A DNA stretch of 64,000 nucleotides, taken from contig JAHBWE010000006.1 in assembly GCA_019637155.1 (NCBI GenBank), positions 62,001 to 126,000 of the forward strand, in the 5' to 3' direction. Numbering within the stretch: the first letter of the stretch is position 1; every line of letters starts with the position of its first letter. This DNA comes from Labilithrix sp. Lineage in GTDB: Bacteria; Myxococcota_A; Polyangia; Polyangiales; Polyangiaceae. This document shows, piece after piece, positions 50,999-59,263 of the stretch. Made by a program: the position numbers and the translations under genes. The notes beneath the pieces were generated by a model. It was not told the origin of the DNA. It worked only from the letters and a program-made list of their open reading frames with translations, and made no database searches.

Positions 50999-51889
50999 GA
51001 GCGTCGCGCCGGACCTCCTCGTCGCCTTCGTCGCCGTCGCCGATGCCCTCAGCTTCTCGCGGGCCGCGCGCCGCCTCGGCGTCTCGAAGGGGACGGTGAG
51101 CCGGAAGATCGCGCGCCTCGAGGAGGTCGCCGGTGTCGAGCTCGTCCGTCGCACGACCCACCACGTCGTGCTCACCGCCACCGGTCGCGAGCTTCACGAG
51201 CGAGCCGGCGCGCCGCTGCGCGCGCTCGGAGCGATCCTCGGCGAGCTGCCCAACCGCGACGCGGAGCTCTCGGGCGTCGTCCGCGTCACCGCGCCGGTCG
51301 CGCTCGGGGTGACGGTCCTCGCCGACGCCGTCGAGCAGTTCTGCCGGCGCCATCCTGCGGTGAGCTTCGACCTCCGGCTCTCCAACGAGCACCTCGACCT
51401 CGTCGCGCACGGCGTCGACGTCGCGGTCCGCGTCGCGGGTGGACGCCTCCGCGACTCGGGCCTCGTCGCGCGCCGGCTCGGAGCGGTGGGCGCCGGCTTC
51501 TACGCTTCGCCGGACTACGTCGCGCGTCGCGGCGAGCCACGCGTACGCGGTGAGGAGGGGCACGATTGGCTCGCGTTCGCGCCGCGCGAGGCCCGCGAGC
51601 GCACGACCAAGCGCGGCGCGAGGTACCGCGTCATGGTCGACGACTACATCGTCCTCCGCGAGCTCGTGCGCCGCGCGTCGGCGTCGGCCCACTCGCGGAC
51701 GTCTTCGCCGACCCACTCGTGCGCGACGGCTCGATCGTGCGCGTGCTCGAGGCGGAGACCACGCCGGCGGCGGCGCACGTCTACCTCGTCGTGCCGTCGC
51801 ATCGCGCCGTCCCGCGCCGCGTCGAGGCCTTCCGCGACCACCTCGTCCGGAGCTTCACCCCGCGCCGCGCCCCGGGAAGCTCCCCATGA
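50985..51889 (+). pseudogene. LysR family regulator with frameshift
   Basis: The first about 228 residues match LysR regulators well: winged HTH (LLVAFVAVADALSFSRAARRLGVSKGTVSRKIARLEEVAGV), then substrate domain (SGVVRVTAPVALGVTVLADAVEQF, GVDVAVRVAGGRLRDSGLVARRLG). Near 51665-51690 the coding signal moves to another frame: the first frame becomes Arg/Ser-rich noise, while the next frame continues the expected fold as VGPLADVFADPLVRDGSIVRVLE and AHVYLVVPSHRAVPRRVEAFRDHL, ending at 51889. A loss of one base fits. It may be an inactive gene or a base-calling error in a GC-rich run. The unshifted frame stays open to 52499. Confidence 0.75.
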
Positions 51890-52018
51890 GCCCCGCGCAC
51901 GAGCCCGCGCTCGCGCCGCTGCGAACGACCCGACGTCGTCGCGAACGACCGCGACGTGGCTGCGAACGAATCGGTGTCGTCGCTCGCGATGCTCTCGCTT
52001 CGGGCGACCGCGTCGGGT

Positions 52019-52969
52019 CTACGCTTCGGCGCGTCGAGAGCGGCGGTGTGCGCCGAGGAGCGCGAGGGCGCCGAGCGCGAGGAGGGGGAGCCCGCCGTCG
52101 GTGCGCGCGCGCGTCGTGGAGCAGCCCGCGTCTTCTTCCGAGGTGGTCGGCGTCGTCTTCGCGTCGGGCGTCGTCGTCGTCGCGGGCGGGGGCGTCGCGG
52201 TGGGGCGCAGGCTCTCGCAGTCGACGTCGACCTCGAGCGACTCCGAGGGCAACGTGACGTCGGTGCCGACGACCGCGCCGCCGACGTCGAACCGGAAGCG
52301 GCCCTTGGCGTTGCACGGAACGCGGAAGGAGCGGATTGGAACCTGCTCCGCGACGACGTCGCCTGCGCGCAGCGCCTCGACCTCCTTATGGCCGCTCGCG
52401 TGCGTCAGCGTCTCTTCGAGGCGGACGAGCGGAAGCACCGCGTCGAGCGCGGGATCGAGATCGAGCGAGATCGTGACGGCGACGGTCTCCACGCTGTAGT
52501 TGTCGCCGCACGTGTCGCCGCCGTGGTCCGGCGCGCGCAGCTGCTTGGTGACCGAGAGCGTGCCGAGCTTCGCCGGCGCCGTGAACGCCGCGGTCCCGAC
52601 GGTGAAGCGGACCTCGCTCCACGTCCCGTCCATGACCAGACTGCAGTCCGTCTGCGTGCGGAGCAGGTACTCGCCGGGCGCGAGCGGCGCCTCGGTCTCG
52701 AGGACGCCCTCGCTCCCGTCGCCGACGTTGCGTCCGGTCGCGGTCACGCGCGTGGAGCCGAGGAAGAGCTGCGCGGGCTCGTCGTCCTTGCCCATCGCGG
52801 GGATCTGGCGGACGCCGCTCGGGATCGTGCGCCCGCCGAGGCCGGTCGCGACGGCGGAGCGGCACTGGGCGAGGCTGCATGCGCGGGCGTCCCGCGCCGG
52901 GAGGGCGAGCGCGAGAGGGACGCCGGCGAGGACGAAGAAGAGCAGGGTCGGACGCATCGCGAGACGCAT
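52019..52969 (-). CDS. Exported protein with MYXO-CTERM-like sorting tail
   Basis: 316 residues from ATG at 52969. The signal peptide is RPTLLFFVLAGVPLALALPARDARA. The mature part is beta-rich with Cys pairs (CSLAQC; CDNY-like GDTCGDNYSVE), and a Thr/Pro-rich linker (TATPPPATTTTPDAKTTPTT) precedes the tail. The tail is DAGCSTTR, a short hydrophobic span (GLPLLALGALALLGA) and a basic end (HRRSRRAEA). That is the layout of the MYXO-CTERM sorting domain, with a Cys before the span, used for surface sorting in myxobacteria. The central domain is unrecognised. Confidence 0.85.
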   Translation of the reverse strand: MRLAMRPTLLFFVLAGVPLALALPARDARACSLAQCRSAVATGLGGRTIPSGVRQIPAMGKDDEPAQLFLGSTRVTATGRNVGDGSEGVLETEAPLAPGEYLLRTQTDCSLVMDGTWSEVRFTVGTAAFTAPAKLGTLSVTKQLRAPDHGGDTCGDNYSVETVAVTISLDLDPALDAVLPLVRLEETLTHASGHKEVEALRAGDVVAEQVPIRSFRVPCNAKGRFRFDVGGAVVGTDVTLPSESLEVDVDCESLRPTATPPPATTTTPDAKTTPTTSEEDAGCSTTRARTDGGLPLLALGALALLGAHRRSRRAEA

Positions 52970-53172
52970 CGCACCCGACGTGCCACCACGCAGACACGGG
53001 CTTTCTCGAGGGGTTCTTCCCCGCGTTCCGGGGCGCCGCGATCGCGCGTGGCACAGTCTGCGCCGGGCACGCCGCCGAGCGCCGCGTCGACGATCGCGTC
53101 GTGCCGTCGCGGAGCGCGCGCGAGCGCTGGCAGATCCGCTCGATGTAGACTGCATACACCAAGCGGCATCGC

Positions 53173-54276
53173 TCAGCTCGCGGTGAGCGCGGTGATCGCG
53201 GCGACGAGGATCGAGTTGCCGTTGCCGCGATCGCTCATGACCGTGCCGAAGACGGTCGCCTTGCGCTCGGGGAAGTAGAGGCCCCACGAGTGGTAGCCCA
53301 TGATGTCGCCGCCGTGGCCGATCGCGGGGCCGAGGCCGCCGGTGAGCTCGCCCGCGGTGAGGAACACGCCGAGGCCGTAGGAGAGGCCGGGCTGCGGCGT
53401 CGCGACCGGCTTCGTGAGCTCCGCTTGCAGCTTCGGCGAGAGGAGCGCGCCGGAGCCGAGGAGCTCGACGAAGCGCGCCATGTCCGGCGGCGACGCGACC
53501 ATCGCCCCCGCCGCCCACGCCCACGACGGGTCGTGGTGCGCCGTGACGTCGACGCCGTGCTTGTTGAAGCCCGGCGCGAGGAGGCCGGTCACGTTCTCTT
53601 CGCCGTCGAAGAAGGTCTCGTTCAAGCCGTTGGGGACGAGGATGCGCTCGCGGATCGAGGCCGCGATGGGCTGACCGTCGACCTTCTCGATGAGCATCCC
53701 GGCGAGGAGGTAGTTGGTATTCGAGTACCTCCAGCCGGTGCCGGGAGCGAAATCAGCCGGCTGCGTCGCGACGAAGGCGAGCAGCTCCTGCTCCGTATAG
53801 GCATGTCCGGGGCTCGTCGCCAGCGAATGCCAGAACGCGGTCGTGGCCGTGTAATTGGGAATCCCGCTCGTGTGCTGGAGGAGCTGGCGCACGGTCGCGC
53901 TCGCGGCGAAGGCCGGCGCGTCGGGGAGATAGGTGTCGAGGCGCGCGTCGAGCTCGATCTTGCCTTCGTCGACGAGGCGGAGCACGACGACGGAGACATA
54001 GGACTTCGTCACGCTGCCGATGCGCACGAGGCGATGCTCGTCGAGCTGCGACGGACCGACGGTGTGGAACGTCGAGCCGCACGCCGTCTTCGTCTGCATG
54101 ACGAGGTCCCAGCTCTCGTGCGGGATCTGCGAGAGCGCGGCGCCAAAGCGCGCTTCCTCGGCCGCGCAGGCGTCCTCCGCTTCGATCGCGTTCGTGTCCG
54201 TCGCGACGTCGGAGGAGGCGGCCGTGCAGCCGGTAACGAGGAGAACGACGGAGGCGATCGCAGCAATCGATTTCAT
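53173..54276 (-). CDS. Serine hydrolase (class C beta-lactamase-like) lipoprotein
   Basis: 367 residues from ATG at 54276, with AGGAGA upstream. The lipobox is LVTGC (Cys17). Catalytic motifs: S-V-T-K (Ser88 and Lys91), Y-S-N (184-186), and HGG in IGHGGDIMGYHSW (about 325). The domain is complete. Members include beta-lactamases, DD-peptidases and esterases; the sequence cannot separate these. It sits next to, but is not clearly coupled to, the DUF2089 pair. Confidence 0.92.
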   Translation of the reverse strand: MKSIAAIASVVLLVTGCTAASSDVATDTNAIEAEDACAAEEARFGAALSQIPHESWDLVMQTKTACGSTFHTVGPSQLDEHRLVRIGSVTKSYVSVVVLRLVDEGKIELDARLDTYLPDAPAFAASATVRQLLQHTSGIPNYTATTAFWHSLATSPGHAYTEQELLAFVATQPADFAPGTGWRYSNTNYLLAGMLIEKVDGQPIAASIRERILVPNGLNETFFDGEENVTGLLAPGFNKHGVDVTAHHDPSWAWAAGAMVASPPDMARFVELLGSGALLSPKLQAELTKPVATPQPGLSYGLGVFLTAGELTGGLGPAIGHGGDIMGYHSWGLYFPERKATVFGTVMSDRGNGNSILVAAITALTAS

Positions 54277-54334
54277 GACAAAGGTCTCCTGTGCGGCTGC
54301 TCTAAGCCGAATATGGAAAGGGCCTGAATGGGCG

Positions 54335-54952
54335 TTAGTGAGCGAACGAAATGACGATTTTGGCGAGGACCTCGGCGCCGACGATGGCGCCGACGAAGCC
54401 GGCCGCGAGGCGGCCACCCGAGGCGCCGGTCGCCGTGCGAAATCCGATGACGAGCAAATAGACTTGCGCCGCGAGCCCGACGAGGACGAGGGAGATCGCG
54501 GCTTTGCCGACGAGCGTCGAGGTGTCGAGGAGGGCGACCGGGATCGCGCAGACGACCGACGGCACGCGCGCGAGCCCGACGGTGGCGAGCATGTCGATGG
54601 GGCGGACGCCGCGCGACAGGACGCGACCCGCGATCCAGAAGACGGCCGCGGTGAGCGGGAAGGCCGCGAGCTGATCGACGACGACGGTGCGCACGTCGAG
54701 GCCGTTCTTCGCCGAGACGACGTCGAGGACGCCCGGGAAGCGGACGCCGAGCCCCATCATCGCTGCGGCGCCGGCGCTCGCGAGGAGGCCGGCGACGGCG
54801 AGGGCACCTGCGCTCCAGCGGACGAAGGGATCGAACCCGCCGGTCCCGACGAGCGGCGGCGGCTTCACGCTCGCGAGGAGGCGCTCCGCGTCGGCCTCAC
54901 CGATCGCGTTCTTGCGCGCGAGCTCCTTGATGCGCTCTTCGGGCGTGCTCAT
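54335..54952 (-). CDS. Yip1-like membrane protein with small N-terminal soluble part
   Basis: 205 residues from ATG at 54952. The first about 40 residues are charged (STPEERIKELARKNAIGEADAERLL). Five or six hydrophobic segments follow: ALAVAGLLASAGAAAMMGLG, FPLTAAVFWIAGRVL, ISLVLVGLAAQVYLLVIGF and GFVGAIVGAEVLAKIVISF. This pattern, next to a DUF2089 gene, matches Yip1-domain membrane proteins. It overlaps the DUF2089 stop by 4 bases (ATGA), so the two are coupled. It may be an integral-membrane partner of the upstream zinc-ribbon protein. Confidence 0.8.
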   Translation of the reverse strand: MSTPEERIKELARKNAIGEADAERLLASVKPPPLVGTGGFDPFVRWSAGALAVAGLLASAGAAAMMGLGVRFPGVLDVVSAKNGLDVRTVVVDQLAAFPLTAAVFWIAGRVLSRGVRPIDMLATVGLARVPSVVCAIPVALLDTSTLVGKAAISLVLVGLAAQVYLLVIGFRTATGASGGRLAAGFVGAIVGAEVLAKIVISFAH

Positions 54953-55314
54953 AGCCCGACCTTCTTCAGCTCCTCGGCCGCCGCTTCGGCGGTCAGCTTC
55001 CCGTTCTCGAGCGCGTCGAGGATCGCGTGGCGCTTGGCGTCGACGCCCTTCTCGAGCCTCTCGAGCTTCGCGAGGATGTCGTCGAGGCGGTTCCGCACCG
55101 TGGGGTAGCTGACGCCGAGCTGCTGCGCGATCGCCTTGAGGCTCCCGCTCGCCCGCACGAACGCGGTGACGAACGCGAGGTCGTCGGCCGCGAGCTGGAG
55201 GAGCGCCGGGATCTCGAACTTGCCCTCGAGCGCGGTCCCGCACGACCGGCAGGTGAGCCGCGTCGCGAGGAGATCCCCTTCGCAGCTAGGGCATCGAACG
55301 ACCAGCCGAGGCAT
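54949..55314 (-). CDS. DUF2089 zinc-ribbon/HTH protein
   Basis: 121 residues. The N-terminal zinc ribbon is CPSCEGDLLATRLTCRSC (Cys8, Cys11, Cys23, Cys26). The remainder is an HTH-like region: LLQLAADDLAFVTAFVRASGSLKAIAQQLGVSYPTVRNRLDDILAKLERL. DUF2089 proteins are small probable regulators, often next to membrane partners as here. It may control the adjacent membrane gene. Promoter not identified. Confidence 0.9.
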   Translation of the reverse strand: MPRLVVRCPSCEGDLLATRLTCRSCGTALEGKFEIPALLQLAADDLAFVTAFVRASGSLKAIAQQLGVSYPTVRNRLDDILAKLERLEKGVDAKRHAILDALENGKLTAEAAAEELKKVGL

Positions 55315-55416
55315 GCCGGCTTTCTAATCCGAGCTTGAACAAAGTCAAAGCGACGATGAATAATGTTGATCTATGGGCAATAAAAACTCCGTAAGTCAGC
55401 GATTTCGCGTGGCCTC

Positions 55417-57084
55417 TCAGTCGCGCGCCGCTGCGTAGGCGTCGCGCGCGCGCTTCGTCGCCGTCGTCCACCCCGCCGGGGCGGGGGCGCGGCGGAGGCC
55501 TTCGTTCGTGAGGATGAAGACGGGCGGCGGCCACGGCTTGCCGTCGTCACCGCGCGTGAGGACGATCGCCGCGCGCGTCGCGTCGAGCGCGGCGACGCGG
55601 ACGCGACCGAACGTCGTCATCGGAACCTGCCGGAGCGCGCCGCGCTTCCAGATCGCGGCGACGTGCGTGCGGCCCCACGTCCCCACCTCGTATTCGGTGC
55701 CGACGATGACCGTCTCCTCTTCGCCGTCTCCGTCGAGATCGACGTTCGGCCCGAGCTCGAGGTCGTAGATGTGGTGGTACTCGGCGACCCACTGCGAGCG
55801 CGTGCTCGCGATCGAGGTCGCCGGCGCGTTGGGGCGAAGGACGTAGAGCTCCGTCGTCGCCATCGGCTCGAAGTACGCCTCTTCCGCCCACGTCACGAGC
55901 GCGAGGGTGCCCTCGCCGGTCATGCAGCCGTACGTCACGGCGACGGGCACGACCATGTCCGCGAAGCGCGCGTCCGCTCGCGCCTGGACCGCCGCCTCGC
56001 GCTCGCGCTTCCACGCGTCGCGCGTCTCCGCCGGCAACGCCGGACACGAGCCCGCGCGCGGGCGCGGGAGCGCGTCCCAGATCGGATCGTCTTCCGTCGA
56101 CTCCGGGAACGTCGCGTCGAGGAACCCGCGCGGCGTGATCGGCGCCTTCGGGTCGCGCCACGACGCCTTCGTCGACGCCCTCCGCTTCGCGAGGACGTGC
56201 GCGGCGAGCGCCGGCGCCTCCGCGTCCGTCGCGCCGAGGAGCCTGATCCTTCGCTCCCATCGAGCGGCGTCGAGCTCGCGGAGGTCTTCGTCGCACGCCT
56301 CGCTCGCGTAGCGGTGCTTCGCGAACGCGAGCTCCCGCGCCTCGAGCTTCGGCGCCTCCTCCGCGACCGGTCCGGACGGAGCGAGGCGGACGACGGTGAG
56401 GTCCTCGGACGGGAAGAAGTCCGGCTCGACCCCGTCGGCCGGGACGACGCGCAGCAACGAGCGTCCTCCTTCCGTCCTGACCTGGAGGTCCGAGCCGCGC
56501 ATGAGCGTGCGCGTGAACGAGACCTCGCGCTCGGGGAACCACGCCGTCCAGGTGCACTCGCGCGCGTACAGCGGCCTCGTCGTGCAGCGCCGTGTCAGCG
56601 GCTCCGGCTTCCCGTCGCCGTCGAAGTCGGCGCGTTCCATCACGCTCTCCTCACGTACGACGCGCGGAGCTCCCGCGGTCGGGACGAAGGCGAGGAAGCC
56701 GACCGAGCCCGACTGGACGTCCTTGGGATCTTCCGCCCACGCCTCGACGAGGTGACCGCCGCGGACGGGATCCACGTGATGGACCTCCAGCCGCTCGCCG
56801 CGCAGCCGCGCCGGAACGAGCGGCCGCACGCGCTTGGCGAAGGCCTCGGCGACCTCGGGCTCGAGGCGGTCCTCGCGCGGGAACGACGACTCCGTCGGCG
56901 GGAACGCCTTCGCGTCGGCGGCGCAGAGCTCGCGGAGCCGCGCTTCGGGATCGGCGGCCTTCGGCTGCGGCGCGATCGGGGCCGGGGGAGGAGGCTCCGC
57001 CGGCGTCGGCGCAAGCGGCGCCGCGCGGCACGACGCGAGCGCTGCGATCGCGAAGAGGCCTGCCGCTCGCATCCGAGGTTTCAT
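55417..57084 (-). CDS. Lipoprotein with calcium-type repeats (VCBS/FG-GAP-like)
   Basis: 555 residues from ATG at 57084. The lipobox is LASC. A Pro/Ala linker follows. The sequence has Asp-rich loops typical of FG-GAP or EF-hand-like repeats: RADFDGDGKPEPL (about 185) and DLDGDGEEETVIVGTEYEVG (about 475). The middle part is unrecognised. Length and lipobox suggest a surface-exposed lipoprotein. It is divergent from the SurA-like gene (67-base gap). Confidence 0.78.
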   Translation of the reverse strand: MKPRMRAAGLFAIAALASCRAAPLAPTPAEPPPPAPIAPQPKAADPEARLRELCAADAKAFPPTESSFPREDRLEPEVAEAFAKRVRPLVPARLRGERLEVHHVDPVRGGHLVEAWAEDPKDVQSGSVGFLAFVPTAGAPRVVREESVMERADFDGDGKPEPLTRRCTTRPLYARECTWTAWFPEREVSFTRTLMRGSDLQVRTEGGRSLLRVVPADGVEPDFFPSEDLTVVRLAPSGPVAEEAPKLEARELAFAKHRYASEACDEDLRELDAARWERRIRLLGATDAEAPALAAHVLAKRRASTKASWRDPKAPITPRGFLDATFPESTEDDPIWDALPRPRAGSCPALPAETRDAWKREREAAVQARADARFADMVVPVAVTYGCMTGEGTLALVTWAEEAYFEPMATTELYVLRPNAPATSIASTRSQWVAEYHHIYDLELGPNVDLDGDGEEETVIVGTEYEVGTWGRTHVAAIWKRGALRQVPMTTFGRVRVAALDATRAAIVLTRGDDGKPWPPPVFILTNEGLRRAPAPAGWTTATKRARDAYAAARD

Positions 57085-57151
57085 ACAACGCCGCGCGCGT
57101 CTTCGCTCTTCCTTCCCTCGGTCGGCGGCGGCGTTGCGATAACGTGGGTGG

Positions 57152-57694
57152 ATGCGTCCATCGCTCGTCCGACTCGTCGCCGTCGCGGCCTTGCTCGTTG
57201 CGGGGCAAGCCGCCGGGCATCCCGGCCCCAAGGTCCTCGACGCGGTCGTCGCGTCGGTCGGTCAACGGCCGATCCTCTGGTCGGAGGTGCTCGGTCGTGC
57301 GCTCCCGTCCTTGCAGGAGCTGTCGCCCGACAAGCGCGCGGCGGCGAGGGACCGGATCCTCGCGCAGTCGCTCGAGCGGCTGATCGAGGAGCGGCTGATC
57401 GAGGTCGACGCCGCGCTCTTGCGCATCACGATCGAGCCCCACGAGGTCGACGACGGCCTCGCGCGGATCCGGCAGGACAACCACCTCACCGACGCGGAGC
57501 TCGCGCAGGAGCTCGCGAAACGCGGCCTCTCCCAGCAGGACTACCGTGACGAGATCCGGCGTCAGATCCTCGAACAGAAGTGGACGCAGCGCCGCCTCGT
57601 CCCGGCGATGACCGGCTCGGTGACCCAAGCCGAAGCGCGCAAGTCTCGCCTCGAGCAGCTCCGCGCCGACGTCGACGTCGAGGTGCGGAAGTGA
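57152..57694 (+). CDS. SurA N-terminal-domain protein lacking PPIase domains
   Basis: 180 residues with a signal peptide ending near QAAG/HPGPK. The rest is the SurA chaperone N-domain: VLDAVVASVGQRPILWSEVLGRAL, RILAQSLERLIEERLIEVDAALL, IRQDNHLTDAELAQELAKRGLSQQDYRDEIRRQI. The parvulin domains are missing (usual SurA is more than 400 residues), so it is a chaperone-only form. The last codons overlap the start of the POTRA-type gene (GTGA), indicating a coupled pair for outer-membrane or envelope work. Confidence 0.85.
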   Translation: MRPSLVRLVAVAALLVAGQAAGHPGPKVLDAVVASVGQRPILWSEVLGRALPSLQELSPDKRAAARDRILAQSLERLIEERLIEVDAALLRITIEPHEVDDGLARIRQDNHLTDAELAQELAKRGLSQQDYRDEIRRQILEQKWTQRRLVPAMTGSVTQAEARKSRLEQLRADVDVEVRK

Positions 57695-58803
57695 ACCGTG
57701 CGCTCGGCGCGTTCGCGCTCTCGCTCGTCGCGCTCGGCGGCTGCAAGGAGGCCGCGACGCCGGTGCGCGCGTCGGCCGTCCCCGTCGGCGCGGTCGCGAA
57801 CGGCCCCGCCCCGACCGTCCCCGGGCCGTGCGCGCTTCCCAACGAGGCGGAGGCGCTCGCGCCGGAGGACGCGACGGACCGACCGATCCGTGCGATCTGC
57901 ATCCACGGTGTCCCCGCGACGATGAAGCAGGACGTCCTCGCGTATCTCCGCGAGAAGCCGGGCCATCTCTACCGCGCGAGCAACCTCTCGAGCGACGTCC
58001 GCGCGCTCTACGACAGCGGCTTCTTCCGCTGGGTGACCGTCACCGCCGCCCCCGCGGGCACCGGCCTCGATCTCCACTTCGAGCTCACGCCCCGCCCCGT
58101 CATCCGCGCCGCGACGATCGAAGGCGCCGACCGCATCGCGCCCGATCCGGAGCAGCCGATCGCGAAGGTGGGCGCCTTCTACTCGAAGGCGACCATGACG
58201 GCGAGCGCGCGCGCGTTGCGCGAGCGCTACGTCGCCGAAGGCTTCGACGAGGCGGCGGTGGAGACGACCGTCTCGCCCGAGACGCCGGCGGGTGTCGACG
58301 TCCACGTCACGGTGAAGGAGGGCACGCGTACGACCGTCGGCGCGCTCGCGATCGCGGGTGCGTCGCCGGCGTTCGAGGCCGCCATCCGGAAGCTCCCCGA
58401 GCTCGCGTCCGGCGCGCCGCTCGGAGCGAAGCCGCTCGGCGAGGCCTACCAGCGGGTGGAGCAGCTCTTCGCGGATCGCGCGTACTACGGCCGCATCGAC
58501 CTCGAACGTGGAGCGCGCGGGCCGGACGGATCGGCGCCGCTGACGCTGACGATCGACGCGCGAGGACCTTTCCGCGTCGGGAAGGTGGCGATCGCCGTCG
58601 ATCCCGCGCTCGATCGCGATCTCGCGAAGGCCCTCCAGATGAAGAGCGGCGACGTGGCCGAGCGCGCGCGCATCCGCGCCGGCATCGAGCGCGTCAAGGA
58701 CACGTTCCGCGCCCGCGGTCGGAGCGAGTCGCTCACCATCGAGCCGACGATGGATCCGTCGCGAAAGATCGTCGATCTGACGATCGAGCTCGAGCGTCCG
58801 TAG
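57691..58803 (+). CDS. POTRA-domain lipoprotein without a barrel
   Basis: 370 residues from GTG at 57691, overlapping the SurA-like stop. The lipobox is LGGC. The rest is a series of POTRA-like units (IRAICIHGVPATMKQDVLAYL, VIRAATIEGADRIAPDP, TTVGALAIAGASPAFEAAIRKLPELASGAPLGAKPL, PFRVGKVAIAVDPALDRDLAKALQMKSGDVAERARI). These are the units of BamA-type proteins, but the C-terminal beta-barrel is absent. Such proteins could assist assembly of an outer-membrane partner. The 3' end overlaps the convergent gene at 58733 by 71 bases. Confidence 0.85.
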   Translation: MNRALGAFALSLVALGGCKEAATPVRASAVPVGAVANGPAPTVPGPCALPNEAEALAPEDATDRPIRAICIHGVPATMKQDVLAYLREKPGHLYRASNLSSDVRALYDSGFFRWVTVTAAPAGTGLDLHFELTPRPVIRAATIEGADRIAPDPEQPIAKVGAFYSKATMTASARALRERYVAEGFDEAAVETTVSPETPAGVDVHVTVKEGTRTTVGALAIAGASPAFEAAIRKLPELASGAPLGAKPLGEAYQRVEQLFADRAYYGRIDLERGARGPDGSAPLTLTIDARGPFRVGKVAIAVDPALDRDLAKALQMKSGDVAERARIRAGIERVKDTFRARGRSESLTIEPTMDPSRKIVDLTIELERP

Positions 58804-59149
58804 CGACGGCGGGGTCCGAGCAGCGGTAGGCGCGGCCGCCGAAGGACGCCGAGCGGACGGACCCGAAGTACACGCCGTACTGCGGCTTGCCGACGTAGAC
58901 GTAGTCTGCGCCCAAGGCGCCCGCTTCGTTCCGCACGTCGTCCAGCGCGGCGCCGACGAGGGCGTCGCCGTCGACGAACTGGCCCGTGACCTGGCCGCCG
59001 GCGCGTCCTTTCACCTCGCCGAGCGCGGTGCAGCTCGGCGGCGGCGGCATCTCGCTCGCGGTGACGCGGGCGCCGGCGGGAGAGATCGGCTTCGTCGCGC
59101 AGGCGGTCAGCGCAACCGCGGCGAGGAGGAGGAGAGAGCGCGTCGGCAT
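58733..59149 (-). CDS. DUF4156-like lipoprotein
   Basis: 138 residues. The lipobox is LTAC (Cys17). Family-like blocks: CTALGEVKGRAGG, ALVGAALDDVRNEAGALGADYVYVG and GGRAYRCSDP. DUF4156 proteins are small envelope lipoproteins of unknown function. The gene's 3' end overlaps the POTRA gene, an unusually long convergent overlap of 71 bases; the last about 20 residues are not conserved-looking, so either end may be less certain. Confidence 0.75.
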   Translation of the reverse strand: MPTRSLLLLAAVALTACATKPISPAGARVTASEMPPPPSCTALGEVKGRAGGQVTGQFVDGDALVGAALDDVRNEAGALGADYVYVGKPQYGVYFGSVRSASFGGRAYRCSDPAVATDARARSSDRRSFATDPSSARW

Positions 59150-59263
59150 CCCGTCTTCGACAGCAATCGCCGTGCCGCCGGCGCACGTCGCTCGTCCCGC
59201 GTGGGAGCGAGCGCGCGTGAACCGCGGGCTACGACAGCGTCGCGAAGATCGCGCCGGTCGCGA

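Noticed and set aside
51566..51889. Separate small gene
   Set aside because: It is the continuation of the LysR gene in another frame, not an independent protein.
52386..53169. Overlapping minus-strand open frames in the gap 52970-53172
   Set aside because: Products are Arg/Ala/Ser-rich, with no start context or motif; likely shadows. I see nothing else in the gap.
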